Positions 28,997 through 38,211 of a DNA stretch of 64,000 nucleotides are shown piece after piece. The stretch comes from Lysinibacillus pakistanensis (lineage in GTDB: Bacteria; Bacillota; Bacilli; Bacillales_A; Planococcaceae). The position numbers were made by a program, and so were the translations under genes. How positions within the stretch are numbered: the stretch's first letter is position 1; each line of letters begins with the position of its first letter. Below the pieces are notes generated by a model. The model was not told the origin of the DNA and searched no databases. It worked only from the letters and a program-made list of their open reading frames with translations. The stretch is from assembly GCF_030123245.1 (NCBI RefSeq), contig NZ_CP126101.1, positions 5,082,501 to 5,146,500 of the forward strand. The letters are read 5' to 3'.

Positions 28997-29965
28997 TCAC
29001 GAAGAGCTTGAACTAGATGCTACAGTAGCTGCAGTAACCGCTGCTAACATTGCTGCCTGTTGTGCTTGAATTAATAATTCAATAGACGACATGATTGTCA
29101 TGGATAAAGATTGTTGCACCTTTGCTATATCATAAATAGCAATTTGGATAGCCATAAATAATACAAATTCACGATGCCATTTCAAAAGTTTCATGCCCTT
29201 TAATTCATGATATAAATCTATAATTTGTTGAAGGTGAACATTATTTACCTCAAGAATGGCTAAAAAACCAAGCAATGGGTAATGCATCGTTTTAACTTTA
29301 ACATCCTGTTTTTTTAATGTATCGCGAATCGTCACAACACTTGATACCAGCTTATTATCGTATTGAGGAGATAAGAAAGTCAGTACCTGTGATAACCATT
29401 GTAGTTCATTACCAGCATTAAAATTGTAGGTACGTAATTCTTTATAATAACGGTTCATCGTTTCCGCCCGTACTTCAACATCATCCATTGAGCTACTCAA
29501 TAAAACAGCATATGGGATATCTTCATAGGACGTTAAAAATCGATGATGCTTGCGAATTGCATCAAATAAAGCCCGCGCTGACTGTGCATGTGCACGTTTT
29601 CCGCTTTCCTCTTCAGTTAAAAACTGAGCTCCTATAAAGGTATAATTACCACTTCTAAATTTGGCTTCCTTCATTATAGCAACGTTTGTTAGCAAACTTT
29701 TCACAGCATGCTCTATATCCTCTTGCTCCATCAAGTTTGCAGCAATACTGTACCCAACTGTTGTTCTTAAAGGGGACATCCATGATGATTGCTTCTTCAT
29801 TTCTTGTAAAACTTCTTTATATTTAACAGAATCAAAGCTCTTTCCTGACGCCACATATTTGCTAGCGATTGCTAAGATGATTTTACGGTCAACTGTCCAG
29901 CCTGCAGCCTTCGAAACCGCTTCCACTGTTTGAGTAAATTGATTTTCAATCATAACATAATCCAT
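28997..29965 (-). CDS. DUF4003 family protein
   Basis: 322 residues from ATG 29965 (MDYVMIENQFTQTVEAV), chosen because AAGGAGTG lies 8 nt upstream. The frame stays open for 40 more codons to a TTG without a ribosome-binding site. Features resembling the family: a start such as KIILAIASKYVASGKSFD, then SPLRTTVGYSIAANLM. The family has no known biochemical activity; no catalytic motif, signal peptide or membrane segment is seen. The C-terminus is alanine- and serine-rich (AAMLAAVTAATVASSSSSS). Confidence 0.7.
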   Translation of the reverse strand: MDYVMIENQFTQTVEAVSKAAGWTVDRKIILAIASKYVASGKSFDSVKYKEVLQEMKKQSSWMSPLRTTVGYSIAANLMEQEDIEHAVKSLLTNVAIMKEAKFRSGNYTFIGAQFLTEEESGKRAHAQSARALFDAIRKHHRFLTSYEDIPYAVLLSSSMDDVEVRAETMNRYYKELRTYNFNAGNELQWLSQVLTFLSPQYDNKLVSSVVTIRDTLKKQDVKVKTMHYPLLGFLAILEVNNVHLQQIIDLYHELKGMKLLKWHREFVLFMAIQIAIYDIAKVQQSLSMTIMSSIELLIQAQQAAMLAAVTAATVASSSSSS

Positions 29966-30174
29966 ATTCAATACACTCCTTTTTTCCATTATATACGTAA
30001 AATCCAATTGAAAGGATTCAGGTAACGGATCACCCAATCTCCACTTATCTTCTACATTCAAAAAAATATCTTCGGTTTGTAACAATTAACATAAAAAGTA
30101 AGCTTAATGTAATGTATGTTACCCGATTTTATATGGTTTAATGGAAATAATAAATACGAATGGAGGTAATTATA

Positions 30175-30303
30175 TTGAAAAACATAACCAGTAGAAAAAA
30201 ATCTTTATTCACAGTAACTCTACAAGACCGAATACAGCAATTTTTACTGTTACGTAACTCTCCAAGAAATATAGCCCTACATACACTTTTTCAAAAAAAT
30301 TAA
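30175..30303 (+). CDS. Possible 42-residue basic small protein
   Basis: TTG start with a perfect GGAGGT 8 nt upstream, giving 42 residues from LKNITSRKKSLFTVTLQDR to HTLFQKN, followed seven bases later by a strong terminator. The product is basic and has no cysteine or membrane segment. The combination of a consensus ribosome-binding site, short frame and dedicated terminator is what a small expressed gene looks like, but homologues cannot be checked here. It could instead be a non-coding transcript. Confidence 0.45.
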   Translation: MKNITSRKKSLFTVTLQDRIQQFLLLRNSPRNIALHTLFQKN

Positions 30304-30310
30304 CATAGAA

Positions 30311-30357
30311 AAAACAGCGGCACTGCACTTTTGCCGCTGTTCATACATCTTTTTTTA
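30311..30357 (+). terminator. Terminator after the small ORF
   Basis: AACAGCGGCA and TGCCGCTGTT pair perfectly around a 9-nt loop, with a T7 run 8 nt further on. A minus-strand role at the end of the DUF779 gene is also possible, as A-runs lie upstream. Confidence 0.75.
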
Positions 30358-30395
30358 CTTATCCTACAAGGAGCAATTTTTAGTACAATAAAGAT

Positions 30396-30761
30396 TTAAA
30401 TTAATCCCAATTCCTTTAATTCCTCTGTGGAAAAGGCCCTTGATCTTGTTAAAAATCGCTTTCCCTCAACACCCTCTAGGGAAAACATGCCACCTCTACC
30501 ATCAACCACGTCTAAAATTATTTGTGTATGCTTCCAGTAATCATATTGATTTTTATGCATATAGAAGGGAGCTCCACCAATTTCTCCAAGACAAATATCC
30601 TGATCACCTAAGATAAGGTCGCCCTCTGGGTAACACATCGGTGAAGATCCATCACAGCAACCACCCGATTGGTGAAACATAACAGGTCCATGCTTTTCTT
30701 GCAATAATTCGATTAGTGCCAGCGCTTCTTCTGTTGCTAAAACACGCTCGACCACGCTCAT
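30396..30761 (-). CDS. DUF779 domain protein
   Basis: 121 residues, with the DUF779 signature HQSGGCCDGSSPMCYPEGD near residues 30-50. The clustered cysteines suggest a metal site. The family is nearly always encoded next to an aldehyde or alcohol dehydrogenase and is thought to assist it; no activity is established to my knowledge. Here it follows the AcoD-type dehydrogenase by 15 nt, clearly in one operon. The start ATG is preceded by GGGAGGTGC. Confidence 0.85.
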   Translation of the reverse strand: MSVVERVLATEEALALIELLQEKHGPVMFHQSGGCCDGSSPMCYPEGDLILGDQDICLGEIGGAPFYMHKNQYDYWKHTQIILDVVDGRGGMFSLEGVEGKRFLTRSRAFSTEELKELGLI

Positions 30762-30776
30762 GCACCTCCCTACTGA

Positions 30777-32297
30777 TTAGAAGAAACCTAGTTTGTTTTC
30801 ACTGTAGCTAACTAATAAGTTCTTCGTTTGTTGGTAATGAGATAACATCATCTTATGATTTTCTCGACCAATACCTGACATTTTGTAGCCCCCGAATGCA
30901 GCATGTGCAGGATAAGCATGATAACAGTTTGTCCAAACACGTCCTGCTTGAATACCACGACCAAATCGATAAGCTGTATTCATATCACGTGTCCATACAC
31001 CTGCACCTAAACCATACAATGTGTCATTCGCAATTTCTAATGCTTCCTCTTTTGTTTTAAACGTTGTGACAGCAACAACTGGACCGAAAATTTCTTCTTG
31101 GAAAATGCGCATTTTATTATTCCCTTTGAAGACAGTTGGTTTAATGTAGTAGCCCTTTTCAAAGCCTGAACCTACATTGTTCTTCTCTCCTCCAATTAGA
31201 CATTCAGCGCCTTCCTGCTTACCAATATCTAAGTAAGAAAGGATTTTTTCCATTTGCTCGCTTGAAGCCTGAGCACCCATCATTGTATTTGGATCAAGTG
31301 GATTTCCTACTTTAATGGCTTCTACACGCTGTAAGACACGCTCCATAAATTTATCGTAAATAGATTCCTGGATTAATGCGCGAGAAGGACATGTACATAC
31401 TTCCCCCTGGTTTAGTGCGAATAGTACAAAGCCCTCTACTGCTTTATCTAAAAAGGCATCATCTTCATCCATAATATCCTCAAAGAAAATATTTGGTGAC
31501 TTACCGCCTAATTCTAATGTAACTGGAATAAGGTTTTGTGAAGCATATTGCATAATTAGGCGACCTGTTGTTGTTTCACCCGTAAAGGCAATTTTACCAA
31601 TTCGTGGATTAGATGCTAGCGGCTTTCCTGCCTCTAGACCAAAGCCATTCACAACATTTAGGACACCTGATGGCAATAAATCTTCTATCAATTCAAGAAG
31701 CACCATAATCGAAACTGGTGTTTGCTCTGCAGGTTTTAACACCACACAGTTTCCAGCTGCAAGTGCAGGTGCTAACTTCCAAACAGCCATTAATAGTGGG
31801 AAATTCCAAGGAATAATTTGACCAACTACTCCAATTGGCTCATGGAAGTGGTAAGCAACTGTATCATTATCGATTTGGCTTACTGCACCTTCTTGTGCAC
31901 GTAAAGCACCTGCAAAATAGCGGAAATGATCAATTGCTAGAGGGATATCTGCATTTAATGTCTCACGTACCGCTTTCCCATTATCCCATGTTTCGGCAAC
32001 GGCTAGCTTTTCTAAATTTTGCTCCATACGGTCCGCTATTTTAAGTAAAATGTTTGCACGTTCTGTTGCGGATGTTTTACCCCACGCATCTTTTGCGGCA
32101 TGCGCTGCATCAAGTGCAAGTTCAATGTCCTCAGCTGTGGAACGCGCGGCTTGTGTAAAAACTTGTCCAGTAACAGGAGTGATATTATCAAAGTATTGAC
32201 CTTTCACAGGGGGTGTCCATTCTCCACCAATATAATTATCATATTTCTCTTTGAATTGAACTACCGATCCTTCAGTGTTTGGAAATGCATAAACCAT
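30777..32297 (-). CDS. NAD-dependent (acet)aldehyde dehydrogenase, AcoD/ExaC type
   Basis: 506-residue aldehyde dehydrogenase oxidising acetaldehyde and related aldehydes to acids. The nucleotide-binding [19 protein letters not shown], catalytic Glu in [14 protein letters not shown] and catalytic Cys in [15 protein letters not shown] (near residue 302) are present. The CTCPSR form and the DUF779 partner are typical of the AcoD/ExaC group. The start is ATG 32297 ([10 protein letters not shown]) with GGGGAG upstream; the open frame continues upstream through AT-rich non-coding sequence. Confidence 0.92.
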   Translation of the reverse strand: MVYAFPNTEGSVVQFKEKYDNYIGGEWTPPVKGQYFDNITPVTGQVFTQAARSTAEDIELALDAAHAAKDAWGKTSATERANILLKIADRMEQNLEKLAVAETWDNGKAVRETLNADIPLAIDHFRYFAGALRAQEGAVSQIDNDTVAYHFHEPIGVVGQIIPWNFPLLMAVWKLAPALAAGNCVVLKPAEQTPVSIMVLLELIEDLLPSGVLNVVNGFGLEAGKPLASNPRIGKIAFTGETTTGRLIMQYASQNLIPVTLELGGKSPNIFFEDIMDEDDAFLDKAVEGFVLFALNQGEVCTCPSRALIQESIYDKFMERVLQRVEAIKVGNPLDPNTMMGAQASSEQMEKILSYLDIGKQEGAECLIGGEKNNVGSGFEKGYYIKPTVFKGNNKMRIFQEEIFGPVVAVTTFKTKEEALEIANDTLYGLGAGVWTRDMNTAYRFGRGIQAGRVWTNCYHAYPAHAAFGGYKMSGIGRENHKMMLSHYQQTKNLLVSYSENKLGFF

Positions 32298-32537
32298 TTT
32301 ACTTCTCCCCTTTACACAAAATAATGAGAAAATATCTACAAAAACTATTATTATATATCGAAATAACAATAATTTCATAGAAACCCTCTTACTCAATATA
32401 TTGTCAGAAACGAAAAATAATTTCAACTTTTTTAAAAATTTTACGATTAATTTATTTTTATTAGAAAAGCTTCTAGCATTCACGGTGTAACCAACGATAA
32501 TGTATACTTAAATTATATAAATGTATAGGAGAACAAT

Positions 32538-33239
32538 ATGCGCATTAATAAATATTTAAGTGAAGCTGGCATCGTCTCTCGTCGTGGTGCGGATAAATGG
32601 ATTGAGGAGGGAAAAGTAACTATTAATGGAGAGGTCGCCACTGTTGGCAGTAAAGTCGAAGCTGGTGATGTTGTTTGTGTTGATGGAAAAGAGGTAAAGA
32701 AAGAGGAACAGTTCGTATATATTGCCTTAAACAAGCCAGTTGGAATTACTAGTACAACTGAACGTCATATAAAAGGGAATGTCGTTGATTTTGTCAATCA
32801 TCCTCTACGAATTTTCCATATTGGACGTCTGGATAAGGAATCAGAGGGACTATTATTATTAACGAATGATGGAGATATAGTAAACAAAATTCTTCGTGCA
32901 GAAAACCATCATGAAAAAGAATATATTGTGCAAGTTGATAAACCCATTACGGAGCAATTCATCAAGAAAATGGGGGCTGGTGTAGATATTTTAGATACGA
33001 CAACCTTGCCATGCCATGTAGAAAAAATATCAGATAAAGTTTTTAAAATCATCTTAGAACAAGGTCTAAATCGTCAAATCCGCCGTATGTGTTCAGCTCT
33101 CGGTTATTCCGTTAAGCGTCTACAACGAATTCGTATCATGAATATCAAACTTGGGCATTTAAAGGTTGGGCAATGGCGTGATTTAACGGACAAGGAACGA
33201 GCAGAACTATTCAAACTACTTCAATACACACCTAAATAA
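32538..33239 (+). CDS. rluF: 23S rRNA pseudouridine synthase RluF
   Basis: RsuA-family enzyme that isomerises uridine in 23S rRNA (position 2604 in E. coli). An S4 RNA-binding domain at the N-terminus ([20 protein letters not shown]) is followed by the catalytic motif [17 protein letters not shown] (Asp near residue 99) and [19 protein letters not shown]. 233 residues, a single complete gene. The start has GGAG upstream. It precedes the DUF6904-like gene by 22 nt, so the two may be co-transcribed. Confidence 0.92.
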   Translation: MRINKYLSEAGIVSRRGADKWIEEGKVTINGEVATVGSKVEAGDVVCVDGKEVKKEEQFVYIALNKPVGITSTTERHIKGNVVDFVNHPLRIFHIGRLDKESEGLLLLTNDGDIVNKILRAENHHEKEYIVQVDKPITEQFIKKMGAGVDILDTTTLPCHVEKISDKVFKIILEQGLNRQIRRMCSALGYSVKRLQRIRIMNIKLGHLKVGQWRDLTDKERAELFKLLQYTPK

Positions 33240-33261
33240 AGCATGTTAAGGGGAGAGAATT

Positions 33262-33981
33262 ATGCTTTCAATACAAAGCACTGAACTGTTAACAGGAGCA
33301 CGTATTAGCGGTGACTTTTGGGATTTAGATGAGCTCATCAATGCTATTCACAAAATAACAGGGGATGAAAACAAATATTATGATTATCAAGGTTCTCGTC
33401 TTCGTATCTTGAATGTTTGCTACAATTTACGCCAAGCTACTAAGGGGGAGCGTCAACTAGAATTTGTCAGTAATGGCCTTACTAAAAGTATTTTGACACA
33501 GCATGAATTAATTTTCCCTAATAAAAACGCCTATTTCTCAACAGAGATACTTTGGCCTGAGCTTATTTTTATGGCCATTGCATTAAATGACTTTATTCAA
33601 CTGCACAAAGAGTTAATCGATTCTTCTGATTGGAATATTGATGTTGCTGCCATACGTAAATTCCAGGCGGCAGTTGCTGATTGCCTTGAACAAGAACTAA
33701 ATGAGGAAGAGTATTTAGTATTTTTAAGAATGGTGCATACGAAAAATCCCTTAACATTTCGCTATGCTACACAATATATCGATATACTGAACCTAGAGTA
33801 TATTCAATTAAGCTGGGAGGAACGGAAAGCGCATTTGGCGGCATTTGCTTTGCGCATAATGTTAGAGGATGATGAATATGTATCCCTTAAATCTCAGCTA
33901 ATGGAAGCTGCCATTTCTACAAAAAAAGCATTACATGATATTGAAATAAAGACCAATTACCCTGAAAAAATTATGTGGTAA
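33262..33981 (+). CDS. DUF6904-like protein, unknown function
   Basis: 239 residues, acidic. The start MLSIQSTELLTGARISGDFWDLDELINAIHKI, with later YQGSRLRILNVCYNLRQA and EILWPELIFMAIALNDFI, resembles the DUF6904 family of Bacillus proteins as I recall it; this is memory of a family, not a search. No signal peptide or membrane segment and no catalytic motif are evident. Good ribosome-binding site (GGGGAG). It ends at a strong plus-strand terminator. Confidence 0.65.
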   Translation: MLSIQSTELLTGARISGDFWDLDELINAIHKITGDENKYYDYQGSRLRILNVCYNLRQATKGERQLEFVSNGLTKSILTQHELIFPNKNAYFSTEILWPELIFMAIALNDFIQLHKELIDSSDWNIDVAAIRKFQAAVADCLEQELNEEEYLVFLRMVHTKNPLTFRYATQYIDILNLEYIQLSWEERKAHLAAFALRIMLEDDEYVSLKSQLMEAAISTKKALHDIEIKTNYPEKIMW

Positions 33982-33988
33982 ACAGAAT

Positions 33989-34024
33989 GTGCCGTCTCAG
34001 CTAATTGTGAGACGGCACTTTTTT
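33989..34024 (+). terminator. Terminator after DUF6904-like gene
   Basis: GTGCCGTCTCA and TGAGACGGCAC form a perfect 11-bp stem with an 8-nt loop, then TTTTTT. Confidence 0.9.
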
Positions 34025-34520
34025 ATCGAATCGATGGATAAGCCATTTTTCGAATAACACCCTCATGCTGAGGATAATCAGCTAAAAGCTCATCCTGTGT
34101 GAATAATTCAAAGTCCTCAAAATCAAAGCCTGGTGCCACCATGCAACCAACTAAACTAAATGTATCTGGTTCCTCTACAGAGGAGCCAAAAATGGTATTT
34201 TTCGGCACAACTATTTGTGGTACTTCCCCTGTCTCAACATCTAAGCCTAATTTTCGTGCCTCATATGTACCATCTGGGAAAATCATATGAACTGTCAGAG
34301 GACTTCCTGCGTGATAATACCAAAGCTCATCTGATTTCAATCGATGCAAATGAGAGATATCCTGCGAACGTAGTAAGAAATAAATACTAGTATAAATCGG
34401 TCTTTGCACATCTCTAACCGCTATATCCTCAGAAGCTCGAAACGAAGATATATAAAATCCTCCCTCCGGATGCTCCGCTAAATTTAGCTTTTCTATAAAA
34501 TATTGTGCTGAATACTTCAT
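34023..34520 (-). CDS. Cupin-superfamily protein (DUF985)
   Basis: 165-residue single-domain cupin. HPEGGFYISSFR at the start, IYFLLRSQDISHLHRLKSDELWYYHAGSP with the metal-site histidines, and APGFDFEDFELF near the end are typical of DUF985 (YML079w-like) proteins, which are ligand-binding or epimerase-like with unknown physiological role. The start is ATG 34520 (MKYSAQYFIEKL), with AAAGGAGTG upstream; a GTG seven codons earlier precedes that ribosome-binding site. Confidence 0.82.
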   Translation of the reverse strand: MKYSAQYFIEKLNLAEHPEGGFYISSFRASEDIAVRDVQRPIYTSIYFLLRSQDISHLHRLKSDELWYYHAGSPLTVHMIFPDGTYEARKLGLDVETGEVPQIVVPKNTIFGSSVEEPDTFSLVGCMVAPGFDFEDFELFTQDELLADYPQHEGVIRKMAYPSIR

Positions 34521-34665
34521 AACCTCACTCCTTTTGTTCACCTTACCAAATTATAAAGGAAGAATGCTACTGCTATCCGTCTCTTTTACGTTTCTATCCT
34601 TCACTTATAACATTCTATCCGTTACTTTTGAGTTCCTATCCTTCACCTCTCCGACTTTCCACACG

Positions 34666-34694
34666 CAAAAAGGCACCTCTACATTGAGATGCCT
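34666..34694 (-). terminator. Terminator after livF
   Basis: Minus strand GGCATCTC and GAGGTGCC pair (one G-T), followed by TTTTTG, 7 nt beyond the livF stop. Confidence 0.8.
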
Positions 34695-34700
34695 TCTCTC

Positions 34701-35408
34701 TTATAAACCGCCTAAATACGCTGCCTTTACTTGTTCACTTTCTTGTAGCTCTTTTGCTGTACCAGAAAGAACAATACGCCCTGTTTCCAATACGTATGCA
34801 CGATTAGCTACTGACAGTGCCATATTGGCATTTTGCTCAACAAGCAATACTGTAGTACCCTCTTTATTGACCTGTTCAATAATATTAAAAATATTTTTTA
34901 CCATGAGCGGCGCAAGCCCCATTGAAGGCTCATCCATTAATAACAGCTTGGGTTTTGCCATTAATGCACGCCCCATTGCAAGCATTTGTTGCTCACCGCC
35001 AGATAATGTTCCTGATTGCTGTTTACGACGCTCTAGTAAACGTGGGAATAGCTCAAAAACGTGGTCCATATCTTTTTTTATGCCTGCCTTATCATTACGA
35101 AGATAAGCCCCGAGCTCCAAGTTTTCTTCTACTGACATATTGGCAAAGACACGACGCCCCTCAGGAACATGCGAAATACCAGATTTCACAATTGACTGAG
35201 CTGCCTTCCCTGCAATAGAGAAGCCCTCATATTCAATAATGCCCCCCTTAGGTTTTAGCAAGCCAGACAATGTTTTTAATAATGTACTTTTACCAGCACC
35301 GTTCGCACCGATTAATGTGACAATCTCACCCTCGTTTACTTCTAAAGAGAGGCCCTTTAATGCTTGTATATTTCCATAAAATACATCTATATTTTGTACT
35401 TTTAGCAT
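34701..35408 (-). CDS. livF: Branched-chain amino acid ABC transporter ATPase LivF
   Basis: ABC ATPase energising branched-chain amino acid import. Walker A GANGAGKSTLL (near 37-44), signature LSGGEQQMLAMGRAL and Walker B LLLMDEPSMGLAP are present. Its size (235 residues) and the short helical region mark it as LivF rather than LivG. It overlaps livG by one base, in a livH-livM-livG-livF operon that follows the binding protein gene. Confidence 0.93.
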   Translation of the reverse strand: MLKVQNIDVFYGNIQALKGLSLEVNEGEIVTLIGANGAGKSTLLKTLSGLLKPKGGIIEYEGFSIAGKAAQSIVKSGISHVPEGRRVFANMSVEENLELGAYLRNDKAGIKKDMDHVFELFPRLLERRKQQSGTLSGGEQQMLAMGRALMAKPKLLLMDEPSMGLAPLMVKNIFNIIEQVNKEGTTVLLVEQNANMALSVANRAYVLETGRIVLSGTAKELQESEQVKAAYLGGL

Positions 35409-36187
35409 TAGCTGATAACCTCCTCACCAAGGTAAGCTTCAATTACCTTTGGATTGTTGCGTATTTCCTCTGGTGTCCCATCAGCGATTAGTTGACCATG
35501 ATCGAGCACATAGATCCGTTCACAAATGCCCATAACTAAGCTCATATCATGCTCAATAAGAAGAATAGTCAAGCCAAATTCTTTTCGAATAAACGCTATT
35601 AACTCCATTAAATCATGTGTTTCCTGTGGGTTCATCCCTGCTGCTGGCTCATCAAGTAATAACAGCTTAGGCTTTGCTGCAAGGGCACGAGCAATTTCTA
35701 ATCGACGTTGCATTCCGTATGGCAAGTTTTTTGCCAGCTCATCTTTATAAATATCTAGACCAAAGATTTTTAAAAACTCAATGGATTGAAGCTCCATTTC
35801 TGCCTCACCTTTAAAATGATTTGGCAAGCGGAAAATGGAGGACCACATTGAATGCTTAGCAAGCGAATGATTTGCTACCTTTACATTATCTAGAACGGAC
35901 AGCTCTTTAAATAAACGGATATTTTGGAATGTACGGCTTATCCCCTTTTGTGTAACTTGATATGGAGCAAGCCCATTTAGCTTTAAACCATCAAATATAA
36001 TAGTGCCCTCAGTTGGCGTATAAACACCTGTCAGCATATTAAAGCTTGTCGTTTTCCCGGCACCATTTGGTCCTATAAGACCGACTAACTCTCCCTGATT
36101 TAGGTACATATTAACGCCCTGTACAGCCTTTAATCCACCGAATTGAATGCCCATATTTTCAACATTGATAAGAAGGTTTCCAGTCAT
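35408..36187 (-). CDS. livG: Branched-chain amino acid ABC transporter ATPase LivG
   Basis: Second ATPase of the liv transporter, 259 residues. Walker A GPNGAGKTTSFNMLTG, the LivG-typical GISRTFQNIRLFKELSVLDNV region, signature LPYGMQRRLEIARAL and Walker B LLLLDEPAAGMNPQE are seen. It overlaps livF and livM by one base on each side, so translation is coupled. Confidence 0.93.
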   Translation of the reverse strand: MTGNLLINVENMGIQFGGLKAVQGVNMYLNQGELVGLIGPNGAGKTTSFNMLTGVYTPTEGTIIFDGLKLNGLAPYQVTQKGISRTFQNIRLFKELSVLDNVKVANHSLAKHSMWSSIFRLPNHFKGEAEMELQSIEFLKIFGLDIYKDELAKNLPYGMQRRLEIARALAAKPKLLLLDEPAAGMNPQETHDLMELIAFIRKEFGLTILLIEHDMSLVMGICERIYVLDHGQLIADGTPEEIRNNPKVIEAYLGEEVIS

Positions 36188-37122
36188 TATTTTGTACCTC
36201 CTTTTTTACCAAACTTAAATAAATCCGTAATTTCCTTTGTTCCCATTAAACCCGTTGGACGGTACAGCATAACAACAATTAATACTAAGCTGTAAATAAT
36301 CATACGTGTCTCTGGGAAGTTTGCGAGGTATGCTGAAATCACAGTTAGGAAGATCGCAGCAATAACAGAGCCCGAAAGACTTCCTAATCCACCAAGTACA
36401 ACATAGATTAAAATATCAAATGATTTTAAGAAACCAAAAGTAGTTGGCTGAATAATATAAAAATTATGTGCAAATATTGCCCCTGCAAGTCCAGCGAAGA
36501 AAGAACCGATAGCGAAAGCTACTACTTTATAATAAGTAGTATTAATACCCATCGCATCTGCTGCAATTTCATCCTCACGAATAGAAATACATGCGCGTCC
36601 ATGGCGAGAATTCGTAAAGTTTGAGATTACTAGAATTGTTAAAAAAACACCTATGAATGCATACGTCCAATTGGATAAATATTTAACCTGCATCCCTGCT
36701 GCCCCACCTACATAATCCGTATTTAAGAAAATAATACGAATAATTTCTGCAAAACCAAGTGTAGCAATCGCTAAATAGTCACCCTTTAATCGTAATGTTG
36801 GAATACCAACAATTAATCCTGCAACTGCTGCAGCTAGTGCCCCTAAGAAGATTGCTAATGGGAATGGCAGCATAAGCTTTGTTGTAATAATAGCAGAGAT
36901 ATATGCCCCTACTGCTAAGAACCCCGCATGTCCGATTGAAAATTGACCTGTAATCCCAATAACAATATGCAAGCTGACCGCAAGCATAATGTTAATACAC
37001 ATTGTTATTAGCATATTTTGATAGTAAATATCAAGTGCACCAGAGGTAATAAGAATTTGTACAACTGCATAGATGACTAGCGCTAATACGGCATAGCCCC
37101 AGAAAACTTTAGACTTTTTCAT
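36187..37122 (-). CDS. livM: Branched-chain amino acid ABC permease LivM
   Basis: Permease with about eight to nine hydrophobic segments and the signature GDYLAIATLGFAEIIRI (EAA-like loop). ISIREDEIAADAMGINTTYYK is the conserved cytoplasmic region. The start is ATG 37122 (MKKSKVFWGYAV), with AGGTG 9 nt upstream; a GTG at 37134 nearly overlaps the livH stop. 311 residues. Works as a heterodimer with LivH. Confidence 0.92.
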   Translation of the reverse strand: MKKSKVFWGYAVLALVIYAVVQILITSGALDIYYQNMLITMCINIMLAVSLHIVIGITGQFSIGHAGFLAVGAYISAIITTKLMLPFPLAIFLGALAAAVAGLIVGIPTLRLKGDYLAIATLGFAEIIRIIFLNTDYVGGAAGMQVKYLSNWTYAFIGVFLTILVISNFTNSRHGRACISIREDEIAADAMGINTTYYKVVAFAIGSFFAGLAGAIFAHNFYIIQPTTFGFLKSFDILIYVVLGGLGSLSGSVIAAIFLTVISAYLANFPETRMIIYSLVLIVVMLYRPTGLMGTKEITDLFKFGKKGGTK

Positions 37123-37134
37123 AATACCGCTCAC

Positions 37135-38010
37135 CTACACTTTCTCACGGGCATTTTTACCAAAGATACCCGATGGTCTGAAGATTAAAATTAAAATTAA
37201 AATAACGAATGCTGCCGCATCACGCCATAAAGAGAAGCCAAGCGCACTCACTAATGACTCCACTACACCTAATAACATGCCGCCAACCATAGCACCAGGA
37301 ATAATTCCTATACCGCCAAGAACGGCTGCGATGAACGCCTTAACCCCAGGAATAACCCCCATTAAAGGATCGATTTTCGTATAATATACACCAAAGATAA
37401 CGCCTGCAGCTCCTGCTAATGCTGAACCAATAGCAAATGTCGCTGAAATAGTATTATCAACATTAATTCCCATTAAACGAGCTGCATCCGCATCATGAGA
37501 AACGGCACGCATCGCCTTTCCGATTTTTGTTTTATGCACGATGAATTGTAAAAGAAACATCAGTACAACTGCGACAGATAAAATTAAAATGGATGTACTG
37601 CTGATTTGAACGCCGAAAATATCAAATGATTTATTTTTAATGACATCAGGATATGCTTCTGGTTGCGCACCTCTGAAGAAAATCGTCGTATATTCGATTA
37701 ATAGTGAAACACCAATTGCAGTAATTAATGCAGCAATACGTGTTGCATTTCGTAAACGCTTATATGCAATACGTTCAATGAGAACACCAAATATTGCACA
37801 GATTGCCATTGCCAATAATAGTGCTGGGAAAAAACCAAGCTCCCATTTAGCAATTGCGTAAAAGCCAATAAATGCCCCAATCATGAAAACATCGCCGTGG
37901 GCAAAGTTAATCAGCTTAATAATCCCGTATACCATCGTATACCCTAACGCTATTAATGCGTAGATACTACCTAGTGAAATACCATTCACAAGCTGCTGTA
38001 TCCATTCCAT
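37135..38010 (-). CDS. livH: Branched-chain amino acid ABC permease LivH
   Basis: 291-residue permease. The start WIQQLVNGISLGSIYALIALGYTMVYGII is the LivH N-terminus, and AMRAVSHDADAARLMGINVD is the ATPase-contact loop. Hydrophobic segments alternate through the length. The gene begins the four-gene permease/ATPase block downstream of livJ, which has its own terminator, so the block may also have its own promoter in the 200-nt gap. Confidence 0.92.
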   Translation of the reverse strand: MEWIQQLVNGISLGSIYALIALGYTMVYGIIKLINFAHGDVFMIGAFIGFYAIAKWELGFFPALLLAMAICAIFGVLIERIAYKRLRNATRIAALITAIGVSLLIEYTTIFFRGAQPEAYPDVIKNKSFDIFGVQISSTSILILSVAVVLMFLLQFIVHKTKIGKAMRAVSHDADAARLMGINVDNTISATFAIGSALAGAAGVIFGVYYTKIDPLMGVIPGVKAFIAAVLGGIGIIPGAMVGGMLLGVVESLVSALGFSLWRDAAAFVILILILIFRPSGIFGKNAREKV

Positions 38011-38171
38011 GAGCGTTCACTCCTTTTACTTTTTGAAAAATGCAAAAATGGGACGTACTCTACATGGTATTATTGAATGCAGAATAAATTGTGTCCCTCA
38101 TCAAAAGTTTTTTCCAATTCCTTTTGCTAGAATCTATGTTTTTGCAAACTCTAGATATATCTACTACACAT

Positions 38172-38204
38172 AAAAAAGGAAGGCGTGTTTACCCGCCTCC
38201 CCCT
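38172..38204 (-). terminator. Terminator after livJ
   Basis: GGAGGCG and CGCCTTCC pair on the minus strand and are followed by TTTTTT. Partial readthrough would give the common excess of binding protein over permease. Confidence 0.75.
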
Positions 38205-38211
38205 ACAAACA

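Noticed and set aside
28997..30085. DUF4003 gene starting at TTG 30085
   Set aside because: No ribosome-binding site there, while ATG 29965 has AAGGAGTG; the added residues could still be translated but lack support.
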